From an uncultured Geobacter sp. (GTDB taxonomy: Bacteria; Desulfobacterota; Desulfuromonadia; Geobacterales; CAIOGM01), in the NCBI GenBank assembly GCA_903902855.1, contig CAIUWK010000074.1, forward strand, positions 1-64,000: a stretch of 64,000 bases of DNA, written 5' to 3'. Made by a program: the position numbers and the translations under genes. Under the pieces are notes generated by a model. The model worked only from the letters and a program-made list of their open reading frames with translations, made no database searches and was not told where the DNA came from. Shown in pieces: positions 1 through 8,194 of the stretch (position 1 is the first letter of the stretch; each line of letters begins with the position of its first letter).

Positions 1-138
1 CACGGGACACGACAGCTGACGGTTCAGGCAGTACCGCACTACCTTGGGAATGGTGCTGCTGCAAATGTTTCGGCAGTAGCACTCCCGTAGCGGGTGCGCC
101 AGATAGGGGCAATCGTCGAGTTCGGATTTGATCGTCAT
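1..138 (-). CDS. Cys-rich small protein, 3' end outside window
   Basis: An open frame of 46 codons begins with ATG at 138 and runs off the left edge without a stop. The visible peptide is rich in cysteine (C10, C20, C22, C27, C41, C45) and includes RECYCRNICSS. No transmembrane segment is visible. There is only a weak ribosome-binding match (GAGCGG). A sigma-54 promoter sits immediately upstream, so the transcript would begin at or within a base or two of this ATG. Either the message is leaderless or the true start lies further in. From memory, short Cys-rich proteins with a C-P-Y-L...ECYC core occur in Geobacter, but I cannot name a function. The adjacent sigma-54 response regulator is a plausible controller. 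Confidence 0.5.
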   Translation of the reverse strand, partial: MTIKSELDDCPYLAHPLRECYCRNICSSTIPKVVRYCLNRQLSCPV

Positions 139-149
139 GGCCGCTCATT

Positions 150-165
150 AGCAGTAAACGTGCCA
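150..165 (-). promoter_or_regulatory. sigma-54 (-24/-12) promoter
   Basis: Read on the minus strand the site is TGGCACG-TTTA-CTGCT. It has a perfect -24 box and the obligatory GG and GC dinucleotides at the correct spacing against consensus TGGCACG-N4-TTGCW. It points at the Cys-rich gene starting at 138. The predicted start of transcription falls at about 138-140. Confidence 0.65.
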
Positions 166-253
166 AAATGATGAACGCTTATGAATCAATGAGTTGGGAT
201 GATTTGAGGGGAAACGGGGGGTAGCAGGATTTACTACACATAGCAAAAACAGG

Positions 254-268
254 TATCAAAATTTGATA
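254..268. promoter_or_regulatory. palindrome, candidate sigma-54 enhancer site
   Basis: TATCAAA-A-TTTGATA is a perfect inverted repeat with 7-base arms. It lies about 115-130 bp upstream of the start predicted from the sigma-54 promoter at 150-165, which is the usual distance for an activator-binding enhancer. The NtrC-family regulator encoded at 402-1775 is the obvious candidate ligand. That link is inferred from position only. The rest of 139-401 shows no gene. Confidence 0.4.
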
Positions 269-372
269 GTGGCGGGTTGCGGGGAGGAGTCGTGGGTGGT
301 TCTTGTTTATACAGGAAACCGTTGAGGACCTTACGACCTCCAACCGCTTCTAAATGGGAGGGGAGCTCTTTT

Positions 373-397
373 CACCATTCACTATTCACCATTCACT
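373..397. repeat. heptamer short tandem repeat (CACYATT)
   Basis: Three heptamers (CACCATT, CACTATT, CACCATT) lie in tandem, plus part of a fourth, just downstream of the response regulator stop codon. This is the same 7-bp periodicity seen in unrelated tandem arrays at 7967-8090 and inside cbiD. Confidence 0.6.
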
Positions 398-401
398 GCC
401 T

Positions 402-1775
402 TTAGATTCCCAGACGTTTGAGGGTGGCGCGGAAGGTGTTGTAGTTGAGATCCAGCATCCGGGCGCATTTCATCCGGGCGCCGTCGCAGTGGGCCATAGC
501 CCTCGTGAAGAGCCATTTCTCAATCTCCACGAGGGTACAGGGAAACGGGGGGGGAGGAAATTCGGCTCCCACCGGGACGACGTCCATCGGGGGAAGAGGA
601 GACGCCGTTGCCACGAAGGCTACCGTGGCGGCGTCTATGGCCGGACCGGCGGTGATGGCCAGACGCCGAACAATACTCTTGAGCTGTCTGATGTTTCCCT
701 GCCAGGGGAGTTCCGTCAGGGCGTCCACGGCGGATTGTTCCAAGGCGGGGAGAACTCGCCCCAGTTCGTCGCCGGTCTGCCGGAGAAAGCTTCGGACCAG
801 CGGCTCGATGGCCTCCCGGTTCTCTCGGAGGGGAGGAAGGGTTATGACCAGATCGGCGAGACGGTAGTAGAGGTCTTCACGAAACTCATGCCGGTCCGCC
901 AGTTCGTGGAGGTCACGATTGGTGGCGGTTATGATGCGGCACTGCACACACCGGGGCGCCGTTTCCCCCACGGGAATGAAGCACTTCTCCTCCACGAAAC
1001 GGAGCAGCTTGGCCTGGAGCCCCAACGGAACCGTATCGATGTCGTCGAGAAAAAGGGTCCCCCCCTCGGCGGTGGTCACAAGTCCGGCGGTGGTCCGGTC
1101 GGCGCCGGTGAAGGCGCCCCTGACATGCCCGAAGAGCTCGCTTTCGGCCAACTGTTCGGGGAGCGCCCCCAGATTTACCGACACGAAGGGACCGTTTCGC
1201 CACGGACTCAGATCATGAATGAGCGCCGCCAAGTGGGATTTGCCCGAACCGGTCTCACCATGAAGCAGAACGGCAAAGGGGGTCGCTGCCGCCTGAACCG
1301 CCTGCGACGCGGCCTGACGCATGGCCGGGGTTCCCCCCAGGCGGGCGGTCAGGGTCGCAATGGTATTTTCGGTGAGCCCGGTCAGGCGCCGCGCCTGGAT
1401 CACCGGCAGGGCCGCTCGTGCCAGAGTTCTCAGGAGTTCCGTACCGTCCACGGGCTTTCGGATGAAGCCCGCAATCCCCAGTTCGATGGCCTTGAGCAGG
1501 TAGTCGGTCTCGGTGAAGGCCGTGCAGAAAACTATGGGGAGGGTCGGCGCTTCGATCCGGAGGCGAGTTGCCAGTGCCAGACCGTCCATGACCGGCATCC
1601 GGATGTCGCTGAGGAGCAAGTCGGGGCGATGGGCGGCTATCAACTCCAGTGCCTCGCGGCCGTTGGCCGCGGTGAGGACTTCCTTGCAGGAAAGGCCCAA
1701 AAAGGCGGCGGTCTTGCGTCGAAGTTCGTCTTCGTCCTCCACAAGGAGGATGGTCAGCTCCGCTAGTTCGTTCAT
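402..1775 (-). CDS. sigma-54-dependent response regulator (NtrC family)
   Basis: This 457-residue protein has the full NtrC architecture. An N-terminal receiver domain (about 5-120) has the phospho-acceptor D57 in LLLSDIRMP, acidic residues near 13-15 and K107 in FIRKP. A central AAA+ domain has Walker A GETGSGKS (173-180), the sigma-54 contact loop GAFTGA (220-225), Walker B TLFLDD and an arginine-finger region. A C-terminal Fis-like helix-turn-helix follows. When phosphorylated it should bind DNA and drive sigma-54 RNA polymerase. The ATG overlaps the stop of the histidine kinase gene as ATGA, so kinase and regulator are a translationally coupled pair. Its regulon is unknown. The sigma-54 promoter at 150-165 with a palindromic enhancer is the nearest candidate target. 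Confidence 0.95.
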   Translation of the reverse strand: MNELAELTILLVEDEDELRRKTAAFLGLSCKEVLTAANGREALELIAAHRPDLLLSDIRMPVMDGLALATRLRIEAPTLPIVFCTAFTETDYLLKAIELGIAGFIRKPVDGTELLRTLARAALPVIQARRLTGLTENTIATLTARLGGTPAMRQAASQAVQAAATPFAVLLHGETGSGKSHLAALIHDLSPWRNGPFVSVNLGALPEQLAESELFGHVRGAFTGADRTTAGLVTTAEGGTLFLDDIDTVPLGLQAKLLRFVEEKCFIPVGETAPRCVQCRIITATNRDLHELADRHEFREDLYYRLADLVITLPPLRENREAIEPLVRSFLRQTGDELGRVLPALEQSAVDALTELPWQGNIRQLKSIVRRLAITAGPAIDAATVAFVATASPLPPMDVVPVGAEFPPPPFPCTLVEIEKWLFTRAMAHCDGARMKCARMLDLNYNTFRATLKRLGI

Positions 1776-3622
1776 ACTCCGCTCCGTTTGGGTCCATCCG
1801 GTTCCCCGTGGGCGGGGAGGGTGATGATGAAGGTTGTGCCGCCGGGAGAACTCCGGTGGGTGAGGGTACCGTCAAAACGGTCTTGGACAATCATCCGGGA
1901 AAGGTAGAGACCTATCCCGCTGCCGCCCGATGCTTCTCGGGTAGTGAAGCTCGGTTCGTAAATTTGTTCGGCTATCTCCGGGGGGACACCTTCGCCGTTA
2001 TCGGTGACCGATACGACAACGGACCCTTCGGCCACGGATGCGTGAAGCGCTATGAGCCCCTGCACGGCAGAGCCGTCAGTGCGGCGGAGTTCGGCGATGG
2101 CGTCCCGAGCGTTGGCCAGCAGATTGAGGAGAACCTGGGTCAGTTCGCCGACGACGCCGAGCACCTCCGGCAGGGGGGCTCTATCGGCTGTCACCCGGAG
2201 ATGGATGTCGTGGGAGGCAAACTGGGCGGCGACCAGGCGGAGCGCCTCGTTGACCGAATCGGTCACGGGGAAACGGACCCGAGGTTTGTCGTTTCGATAG
2301 AAATCACGGAACTCATCGATGGTGTCCGACATGTGCCGGATCTGGTGGAGGGAGCTTTTTTCGAATTCGTTCCATTCATCGGGGAGGGGCGCCCGCTGCT
2401 TTCGGAGGGCTGCGAACCACTGGACGTTCATGCCGAGGGTGGCCAGCGGTTGCCGCCACTGGTGAGCAATGGCGCCGAGCATCTCTCCCATGGCCATGAG
2501 TTTTGCCTGGTGCGCCATGATCCGCTCTTGTTTGAGACGCCGGCCGATCTCCGATTCAACCCGCAGTTCCAGTGTTCGGTTCAGTTCCCGCAGTTCATCA
2601 CCGGCCCGTTTGAGTTCGCTTATGTCGTGGCACACCACGAGCCGTACCCCGTCTCGGCCCCAGCGCTGCGTCACCTGGGTGATGGTTATCTCCCAGGCTC
2701 CGGCGCCATCGGGAGCCGGACAGCATTCTATCACCCCTTCCGTCATTGCCAACGCGGCGGTCAGTTCCGGCCACCCCCCGAGGAGCTCTTGGGCGGTCTT
2801 TCCCATGGCCGAATCGGGAGAAAAACCGAAGAGGCGGGATGCCGTCACGTTGCAATCAACGAGACGCCCTGACCGGTCGAAGGTCAGCATGGCGTCGGAC
2901 ATTGACTCCACGAGGGAGTTGCGGGCCACGGGGGCCAGGGTAAAGAGTTGTCTTCGGAAGAGCCCCCAGGCATAGACCGCCGCGATGAGCGGCATGGAGC
3001 AGGCGTGAATGTTGATGCCGTAGGGGGTGATGCCGGCCAGGTAGAGGAACAACAGCACCCAGGGGAGGATAAAGCCGAAGAGGAGGATCAGTGTCTGGCG
3101 CCGGTAGAAGGGGGCGGCGTGCCTGAGGTAGATCAGGAGGAGAACGGCGCCCGACAGCATGAGCAGATTCGCATAAATGATCTGCACCAGGTACCAGACC
3201 CCCTTGGTGAAGTGGAGCGACGTGAAGGGACCGTACTGCTGCAGGTGGGGATTGACGTAGATGAGCTGGTGCCACGAGTTGGTAAAGGCCAGGAGTATTG
3301 TGATAACAGGGATGATGAAGAGTGTGAGATACCGTCGGCGATGTGTCGGCTCGTAGCCGGTGAAGGAGAGACAGAGGAGAAACCAGAATACCGGGGAGAG
3401 GGGGACCCCCAGATACTCGACCCGCATGCCGAAGAGCTTCTCTTCAAGTCCCGGTAGTCCCAGTTTCAGGGCGTAGCCGATGAGGTAGAAGGCCATGGTG
3501 ACGAGAAATCCGACAAAAGGCCGCACGCCGGCCGCTTCGCGCCGCTGCCAGCTATGGACTGCCAGGAGGATCGTCCCGACGCCGGAAAGGATCAGGTAGG
3601 CGATGACGAGAGAATGGATCAA
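1772..3622 (-). CDS. 7TM-PAS sensor histidine kinase
   Basis: The product is a membrane sensor kinase of 616 residues from a TTG start at 3622. TTG is preferred because it has an AAAGGAG ribosome site 8 nt upstream and overlaps the tadA stop as TTGA. The longer frame would begin inside tadA with no ribosome site. The N-terminal ~230 residues contain about seven hydrophobic helices (histidine-kinase 7TM type), followed by a PAS domain (about 237-334), a coiled linker, the H box IAHQWRQPL with H387, and an HATPase domain with N (NLLANARDA), G1 (TDNGEGVP) and G2 (GSGIGL) boxes. It should phosphorylate the regulator encoded next (402-1775). The signal is unknown. Confidence 0.92.
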   Translation of the reverse strand: MIHSLVIAYLILSGVGTILLAVHSWQRREAAGVRPFVGFLVTMAFYLIGYALKLGLPGLEEKLFGMRVEYLGVPLSPVFWFLLCLSFTGYEPTHRRRYLTLFIIPVITILLAFTNSWHQLIYVNPHLQQYGPFTSLHFTKGVWYLVQIIYANLLMLSGAVLLLIYLRHAAPFYRRQTLILLFGFILPWVLLFLYLAGITPYGINIHACSMPLIAAVYAWGLFRRQLFTLAPVARNSLVESMSDAMLTFDRSGRLVDCNVTASRLFGFSPDSAMGKTAQELLGGWPELTAALAMTEGVIECCPAPDGAGAWEITITQVTQRWGRDGVRLVVCHDISELKRAGDELRELNRTLELRVESEIGRRLKQERIMAHQAKLMAMGEMLGAIAHQWRQPLATLGMNVQWFAALRKQRAPLPDEWNEFEKSSLHQIRHMSDTIDEFRDFYRNDKPRVRFPVTDSVNEALRLVAAQFASHDIHLRVTADRAPLPEVLGVVGELTQVLLNLLANARDAIAELRRTDGSAVQGLIALHASVAEGSVVVSVTDNGEGVPPEIAEQIYEPSFTTREASGGSGIGLYLSRMIVQDRFDGTLTHRSSPGGTTFIITLPAHGEPDGPKRSGV

Positions 3623-4101
3623 GGGTGTCGCTCCTTTTTCCTGGCGCGCAGTTCCGCGAAGAAGGCGGAGAGGAGCCGGGAGCACTCCTCTTCTCTCACC
3701 CCGAAAACCACGGGGAAGCGGTGATTCAGCCGCGGATCACAGGAGAGATCGTAAAGAGTCCCGGCGGCTCCCCCCTTGGGGTCTTGGCAGCCGTAGACCA
3801 GACGATCTATCCGGGCGAGGATCATGGCCCCCATGCACATGAGGCACGGCTCCAGGGTGACGTATACCGTCGCACCGGTAAGCCGCCAGGCGCCGCTCTT
3901 TCGAGCCGCTTTCCGGATGGCGATGAGCTCGGCGTGGGCGGTGGGATCGTGCCCCGTCTCCCGGAGGTTGTAGCCGGTACCGATGACGCTCCCCTCCCTA
4001 ACGACGATGGCGCCGATGGGGACCTCTCCCCGTTTCCCGGCCAGGGCCGCTTGGCGCAGCGCTTTTCCCATCCAGTAATGATCATCCTTGACAATGGTCA
4101 T
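3619..4101 (-). CDS. tadA: tRNA-specific adenosine deaminase
   Basis: This 160-residue protein is the zinc hydrolase that deaminates A34 to inosine in the anticodon of tRNA-Arg(ACG), which is essential for reading CGN codons. The zinc ligands and catalytic residue are visible as H56-A-E58 and P85-C-L-M-C89 (cytidine/deoxycytidylate deaminase fold). The start at 4101 is supported by AGGAG 8 nt upstream and by a four-base overlap (ATGA) with the preceding zinc-ribbon gene. A longer reading would run back through that gene. It sits in a chain of overlapping genes between a small zinc-ribbon protein and a sensor kinase. That is an odd partnership, but TadA itself looks intact and of normal length. 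Confidence 0.95.
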   Translation of the reverse strand: MTIVKDDHYWMGKALRQAALAGKRGEVPIGAIVVREGSVIGTGYNLRETGHDPTAHAELIAIRKAARKSGAWRLTGATVYVTLEPCLMCMGAMILARIDRLVYGCQDPKGGAAGTLYDLSCDPRLNHRFPVVFGVREEECSRLLSAFFAELRARKKERHP

Positions 4102-4304
4102 CGATAATACTCCTGACAGTACATCATGGCCAGTCGCGCCCGGTTTTCCCGGCAGAGGGGGCAGAGTTTTCCGGCATCGTGCCAGACTTCCTGGGCCAGC
4201 CACTCTCCTGCCTCGGCAAAGAGCGACGACGGAGCGTCGGGATCGAAGGTGGCACCGCAGAGGGTGCAGCTCTGCATCTCCGAATCAGCCAATTTCTTCT
4301 CCAT
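4098..4304 (-). CDS. small zinc-ribbon-like protein
   Basis: This 68-residue protein has two CxxC pairs (CTLC near residues 13-16 and CPLC near 48-51) spaced like a zinc ribbon, and a basic/aromatic C-terminus. It overlaps the end of the WYL regulator by 20 nt and the start of tadA by 4 nt, so it is locked into the operon. There is no clear ribosome site before the first ATG. An internal ATG at 4277 is an alternative start that keeps both cysteine pairs. I do not recognise the family. A role as a small metal-binding or nucleic-acid-binding partner is only a guess. Confidence 0.75.
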   Translation of the reverse strand: MEKKLADSEMQSCTLCGATFDPDAPSSLFAEAGEWLAQEVWHDAGKLCPLCRENRARLAMMYCQEYYR

Positions 4305-5286
4305 AGGTCCGAGTCAACTCGCGAATCACTCTCTTGACCTCCCGGCGCAACGCCGGCGGCTCCAGAACCTCGGCATGGGCGCCGAAGGAGAGGATCCAGG
4401 CGAGAATCTCCATCTCCCCCCCCGCCTCAAAGGAGAGGATAATCCCGCCGCCCGGCTCTTCTTTGATCCGCTGGCTGGCGTGCCAGCTCCGCTCACGCAC
4501 CGCAGGGGCGATCTCCGCTGAAAATCTTACCCTGACGGTCATGACCGGCTGGGCAACGATGCCGAAGGCTTGGCAAAGCTCCTCTTCAGGATTGAACTCC
4601 TGGGGGATCTCGAACCGCTCCCTGCTTACCGTTATCTTCTTGATCCGCTCCACGGCAAAGGTTCTGAGAGCCTTACGGTTGCGGGCATACCCCAGAAGAT
4701 AGAGCCCCCCCTTGTAGACGATGAGGGTATACGGTTCAACCTCATAGCTCTGCGTCTTGCCTCTTCCTTGGGGGGCGTAGGAGAGGGTGATTCCGTACTG
4801 ATAGAGGAGCGCCTCCCGGAGCTGCGTCAGCTGCTGCGCCACCCGGCTGTAGTCGCGGCTGCCGGAGAAAAGCGGCACCGTAACCTGGGCCATTCGTTCC
4901 ATATGAGCGGCATAGCGTGGTGGGAGGACGGAACTGATCTTACGGGTGATGGCATCCATGTCGTCATGGAAGGGGGTTCCCTTGAGGAACTCCAACTGGG
5001 AGCGGAAGAGGGAGAGGGTCATCAGCTCCGGGAGGGTGAAGCTGATGGGAGGGACATCCTTGAAGCCGGTGATGAAGGAGTAGATCTTTCGGCTCCCCTC
5101 CCATTGGGAGACCAGCGGGTAGCCCGCTTCCTGGATGGCGGCCAGATCCCGGTGCACCGTCCGGCGGTTGACGCCGCTCTCCTGGACGAGCTCATCCAGG
5201 GTGATCCCCCGCCGCGCCTCGATGAGACGGATGACGTCGTGCAGCCGGGCCGCCTGGGAATAGTTCCGCTGCGGTCTGGGGGTCAC
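4285..5286 (-). CDS. HTH-WYL transcriptional regulator
   Basis: The protein (333 residues) has an N-terminal DeoR-type winged helix (about residues 10-65, with the recognition-helix motif VNRRTVHRDL), a middle region, and a WYL domain (about 150-235, including Y-KGGLYLLGYA and the R-F-ER-KKI strand), then a WCX-like C-terminus. WYL regulators bind DNA and sense nucleic-acid or nucleotide-like ligands, and many are tied to defence or DNA damage. The GTG start at 5286 is chosen because GTGA overlaps the stop of the acyltransferase gene. An upstream start would overlap that gene by ~80 nt. Its targets are not visible, and the location inside a long operon suggests local autoregulation at most. 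Confidence 0.88.
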   Translation of the reverse strand: MTPRPQRNYSQAARLHDVIRLIEARRGITLDELVQESGVNRRTVHRDLAAIQEAGYPLVSQWEGSRKIYSFITGFKDVPPISFTLPELMTLSLFRSQLEFLKGTPFHDDMDAITRKISSVLPPRYAAHMERMAQVTVPLFSGSRDYSRVAQQLTQLREALLYQYGITLSYAPQGRGKTQSYEVEPYTLIVYKGGLYLLGYARNRKALRTFAVERIKKITVSRERFEIPQEFNPEEELCQAFGIVAQPVMTVRVRFSAEIAPAVRERSWHASQRIKEEPGGGIILSFEAGGEMEILAWILSFGAHAEVLEPPALRREVKRVIRELTRTYGEEIG

Positions 5287-6245
5287 CTCTTCGCCCGCTC
5301 CGATGTCACGCCGTCGGTTCCTTCCTGGCGGCTCTTCCAGCGGCGGTGGAGCCAGTACCACTGTTCGGGATGGCTCCTCACGAAATCATCCACGTAACGG
5401 GTGATGGTAGCGGTATCCCGGGCCAGCGCCTCGTCGGTCATCTCGTCGTCGGGAAATGTCACCTCGGGATATATGATCATCCGTTGGTTTTTGCCATCGC
5501 TGAAGATGAAGCCGGGAACCAGCGGCACTCCGGTTTTTCGGGACATGAGTACCGGCATGCTGGTGGTCCAGGCAGGACGTCCCAGGAACTCCACCTGATA
5601 CCCTTCCGTGGGCATCACTGCCTGATCGATGAGCACGCCGGTAACACCATTCTTCTTGAAGATCCTGAACATCTCCCGGAGAGCGTTCTTCTTGTAGATG
5701 AGGGTGTTGCCGTAGCGGGTCCGCATCTCCTCGATACAGCGGGTCAGGTAGGGGTTTTTCTGTTCACGGACCATGACGACAAAGGGGTCGTGGCGATGGC
5801 CGAAGGCCAAGGCCATGATCTCCCAGTTGCCGCAGTGGCCGGTGATGAACATGACCCCTTTTCCCTTGGCCTTGGCTGCCTGGTAGTTCTCCAGGCCGTC
5901 GATGGTCACGTTGTCCAGGATACTGCCGAAGCCGTGATAGAGCTTGCAGTTTTCCAGAAATGCCCTCCCCAGGCCGCTGAAGCACTCCCGGGCGATCCGG
6001 ACCGGGTCACTCCCCGGGGGGAAACAGGGGAGTGATCCGGTGATCCCGTCAAGGGCAATGCGGCGCCGTGATCCCAGAATCCGGTAGCAGAGTCCCCCCA
6101 CTGCCGAGCCGATGGTGGGGATGAACCGGGTCGGGATCAGCGCCAGGATGAAGGTTCCTCCTTTGAAGAGGGCTGCCTGGCTTTGCCAGATCATCTTTTG
6201 CCGGATACCCGGTGCGCCGCTCTTGTCCTGATGAGGAGTTGTCAT
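5283..6245 (-). CDS. LpxL/HtrB-like lipid A acyltransferase
   Basis: This 320-residue member of the lysophospholipid/lipid A lauroyl-myristoyl acyltransferase family would transfer a secondary acyl chain to the Kdo-lipid A precursor at the inner membrane. The catalytic HX4E motif is seen as H137-C-G-N-W-E142. A hydrophobic N-terminal segment (about 28-55) would anchor it, and the length is typical. The start overlaps the stop of the radical SAM gene as ATGA, with GGAGAAGAG as ribosome site. The precise donor and acceptor are not determinable here. The family is clear, so the role in outer-membrane lipid modification is well supported. Confidence 0.9.
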   Translation of the reverse strand: MTTPHQDKSGAPGIRQKMIWQSQAALFKGGTFILALIPTRFIPTIGSAVGGLCYRILGSRRRIALDGITGSLPCFPPGSDPVRIARECFSGLGRAFLENCKLYHGFGSILDNVTIDGLENYQAAKAKGKGVMFITGHCGNWEIMALAFGHRHDPFVVMVREQKNPYLTRCIEEMRTRYGNTLIYKKNALREMFRIFKKNGVTGVLIDQAVMPTEGYQVEFLGRPAWTTSMPVLMSRKTGVPLVPGFIFSDGKNQRMIIYPEVTFPDDEMTDEALARDTATITRYVDDFVRSHPEQWYWLHRRWKSRQEGTDGVTSERAKR

Positions 6246-7936
6246 GGATTCTCTTCTCCTGTCCTATGGAGATGGTCGCTGAAGGCCGTTTCATACTCCC
6301 GGAGGAGCCGCTCCTTGGGGACACTGTCCATGAAATCCCACGGCAGCAGCTCCTCCCGGGGGATCTCACGTCCTGCAGCTTCTTCCGGATTGAGCCCCAG
6401 CGCCTTGGCCCCTTTTTTCCAACTCCCCAGTTCATGGGCTTTGAGGATGAACCGGGAAAGGGTGCGGTGGCCACGGGAGAGGAACGCCTGGAGCAGGGCA
6501 TCCCGTGGCCCCTCCATCTGGAACCGGATATTGGCCATACCGCGAAAGGCGCGCCGCAGGTACGCCTCTTTCCGCTCCAGCTCTTTCAGGGAATTCATGC
6601 CGCACCACTGGAACGGGGTGAACGGTTTGGGGATGAAGGGGTTGACGGAGAGGGTGATCTCCCCCAGTCGCCGGTTCTTCTTGGCCGCGGTGACGACCCG
6701 TTCCCGAATGGTACCGACGAGTTCAACCATCTCCATCAGGTCGTCATCGGTCTCGGTGGGGAGACCGATGATGAAGTAGAGTTTGAGGTTGAGGATATCC
6801 TTGCCGATGAGGCGGTCGGCGGCGGCCAGGATGTCGTCCCGGGTGATCCCCTTGTTGATCAGATCCCGCAGTCGCTGGGACCCCCCCTCCGGGGCCAGGG
6901 CCACGGTCTTGTGGCCGCTCTTGATGAGAACGTCGATCATTTCGTCGTTCAGCCCGTCGATGCGGAGAGACGAAACCGAAATCGTCCCCCCCTTGTCAAG
7001 AATCGCCCTGCTCACCGCTCCGAGCTCCCGGTAGTCGGAGACGGCGGCCCCCACCAGACCGATTTTGTTCCGGAATTGAAGCCCTTCATCCACCCGCGCC
7101 AGCACCGACTCAAGGGGCTGTTGCCGGAAGGGGAGATAGATGAACCCGGCAGCGCAAAAACGGCACCCACGGGGACAGCCGCGGGAGACCTCCACCAGCG
7201 CCATGTCACCGAATTCGGTGTCCGGGGTGTAGATCGCCGTGGCGCTGGCGTCGGCGTCGGAGAGGGGAGCCCAGAGCCTGCTGACCCGTGCCGGTGTGTC
7301 GTCGTCGGCATCCCAGCCGCGGATCAGATCATTCTCGTACCGAGGAGTCAGGAGCGAGGGGACATAGACGGAGGGGAGTCGGGCCGCCGCGGCCAGGAGC
7401 CCGCTCCGTTCCCCCTCCCCCACCAGCAAGGCGAGGAGCGGCGCCAGGGTCGGCTCAGCTTCTCCGAGAACCGCCAGATCCAGGAAATCGGCCACCGGTT
7501 CGGGATTGAGAAAGAGTGCGGCGCCGCCGGCAAGTACCAGCGGATGGGAATTGTCCCTCTCGCTGGCCGAAGCGGGGATGCCGGACAGTTCAAAGATCTC
7601 GGGAAGATTCAGGTAATCCTGTTCGAAGGAGATGGAGAAGGCGACAAGATCAAAGGATGAGACCTCCCGTTGCGTCTCCAGCGTCAGGAGGCGGCAATGG
7701 GAGGCGTGGTACTCCTTCAGTTCCGTGGCATCTGGGAGAAAGGCGCGCTCACAGACGACGCCGGGGGTGCTGTTGAGCAATCGGTAGACGGTCTGAAACC
7801 CCAGGTTGCTCATTCCAACGTGATAACGGTTGGGGTAGATCAGACAGACGGAGAGGTCCCCTCCCCGTGTGGTGGGGTGATACCCCTCTTCTGCCGCGAG
7901 TTTTTTCCGGGAGCTCTCCCGAATTTTCCAGGTCAT
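6242..7936 (-). CDS. B12-binding-like radical SAM protein (TIGR03960-like)
   Basis: This 564-residue protein has an N-terminal B12-binding-like Rossmann region (about 25-170) followed by a radical SAM core. The [4Fe-4S] ligands are C254, C258 and C261 in RGCPRGCRFC (CxxxCxxC). Downstream motifs include APEGGSQRLR and FIIGLPTETDDD. It matches what I know of the TIGR03960 radical SAM family, which is often found near a partner domain protein. The substrate is unknown. It is the first gene of a seven-gene overlapping chain and follows ftsZ after a terminator. No strong ribosome site is seen before the ATG at 7936. No partner domain of the TIGR03936 type is fused or adjacent in this window. Confidence 0.88.
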   Translation of the reverse strand: MTWKIRESSRKKLAAEEGYHPTTRGGDLSVCLIYPNRYHVGMSNLGFQTVYRLLNSTPGVVCERAFLPDATELKEYHASHCRLLTLETQREVSSFDLVAFSISFEQDYLNLPEIFELSGIPASASERDNSHPLVLAGGAALFLNPEPVADFLDLAVLGEAEPTLAPLLALLVGEGERSGLLAAAARLPSVYVPSLLTPRYENDLIRGWDADDDTPARVSRLWAPLSDADASATAIYTPDTEFGDMALVEVSRGCPRGCRFCAAGFIYLPFRQQPLESVLARVDEGLQFRNKIGLVGAAVSDYRELGAVSRAILDKGGTISVSSLRIDGLNDEMIDVLIKSGHKTVALAPEGGSQRLRDLINKGITRDDILAAADRLIGKDILNLKLYFIIGLPTETDDDLMEMVELVGTIRERVVTAAKKNRRLGEITLSVNPFIPKPFTPFQWCGMNSLKELERKEAYLRRAFRGMANIRFQMEGPRDALLQAFLSRGHRTLSRFILKAHELGSWKKGAKALGLNPEEAAGREIPREELLPWDFMDSVPKERLLREYETAFSDHLHRTGEENP

Positions 7937-7966
7937 CCGCTACCGTGCCTCGAAACTTATGTATTG

Positions 7967-8090
7967 AGGCTGAAGACTGAAGGCTGAAGGTTAAACTTAT
8001 CTCGCATGGGTCGCCTTTATTGACCTTGTAGAGATTTCCCTGATAGCCTTTCGCCTTCAGCCTTCAGCCTTCAGCCTTCAGCCTTCAGCC
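7967..8090. repeat. heptamer arrays (CCTTCAG) in inverted orientation
   Basis: Five perfect tandem copies of CCTTCAG lie at 8054-8088. A complementary, slightly degenerate set (CTGAAGG/CTGAAGA units) lies at 7967-7990, so the two arms could fold over a ~60-nt loop. The element occupies most of the gap between the ftsZ terminator and the radical SAM gene. The remainder of 7937-8194 holds only the terminator. Confidence 0.75.
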
Positions 8091-8110
8091 TGAGTAGTTA
8101 CTTTCCGGTT

Positions 8111-8153
8111 AAAAAAAGACCCGGCCTTCCTGGAGGGGGATGGAAAGCCGGGT
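8111..8153 (-). terminator. Rho-independent terminator after ftsZ
   Basis: On the minus strand a 12-bp stem (ACCCGGCTTTCC with GGAAGGCCGGGT, one G-T wobble) and a 10-nt loop are followed by CTTTTTTT. This ends the dcw transcript just downstream of ftsZ. Confidence 0.88.
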
Positions 8154-8194
8154 ACTGCAGCTGGTTGCTTTGGTCGGAGGGGACCGCGGCGTTC

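Noticed and set aside
354-1766. Long plus-strand open frame opposite the response regulator
   Set aside because: Mirror of the GC-rich minus-strand gene. The translation has no domain, is low-complexity Gly/Arg, and lacks a ribosome site. The same applies to most long antisense frames across the dcw and cbi genes.
3623-3685. Longer start for the sensor kinase
   Set aside because: It lies inside tadA without a ribosome site. The TTG at 3622 has AAAGGAG and overlaps the tadA stop.
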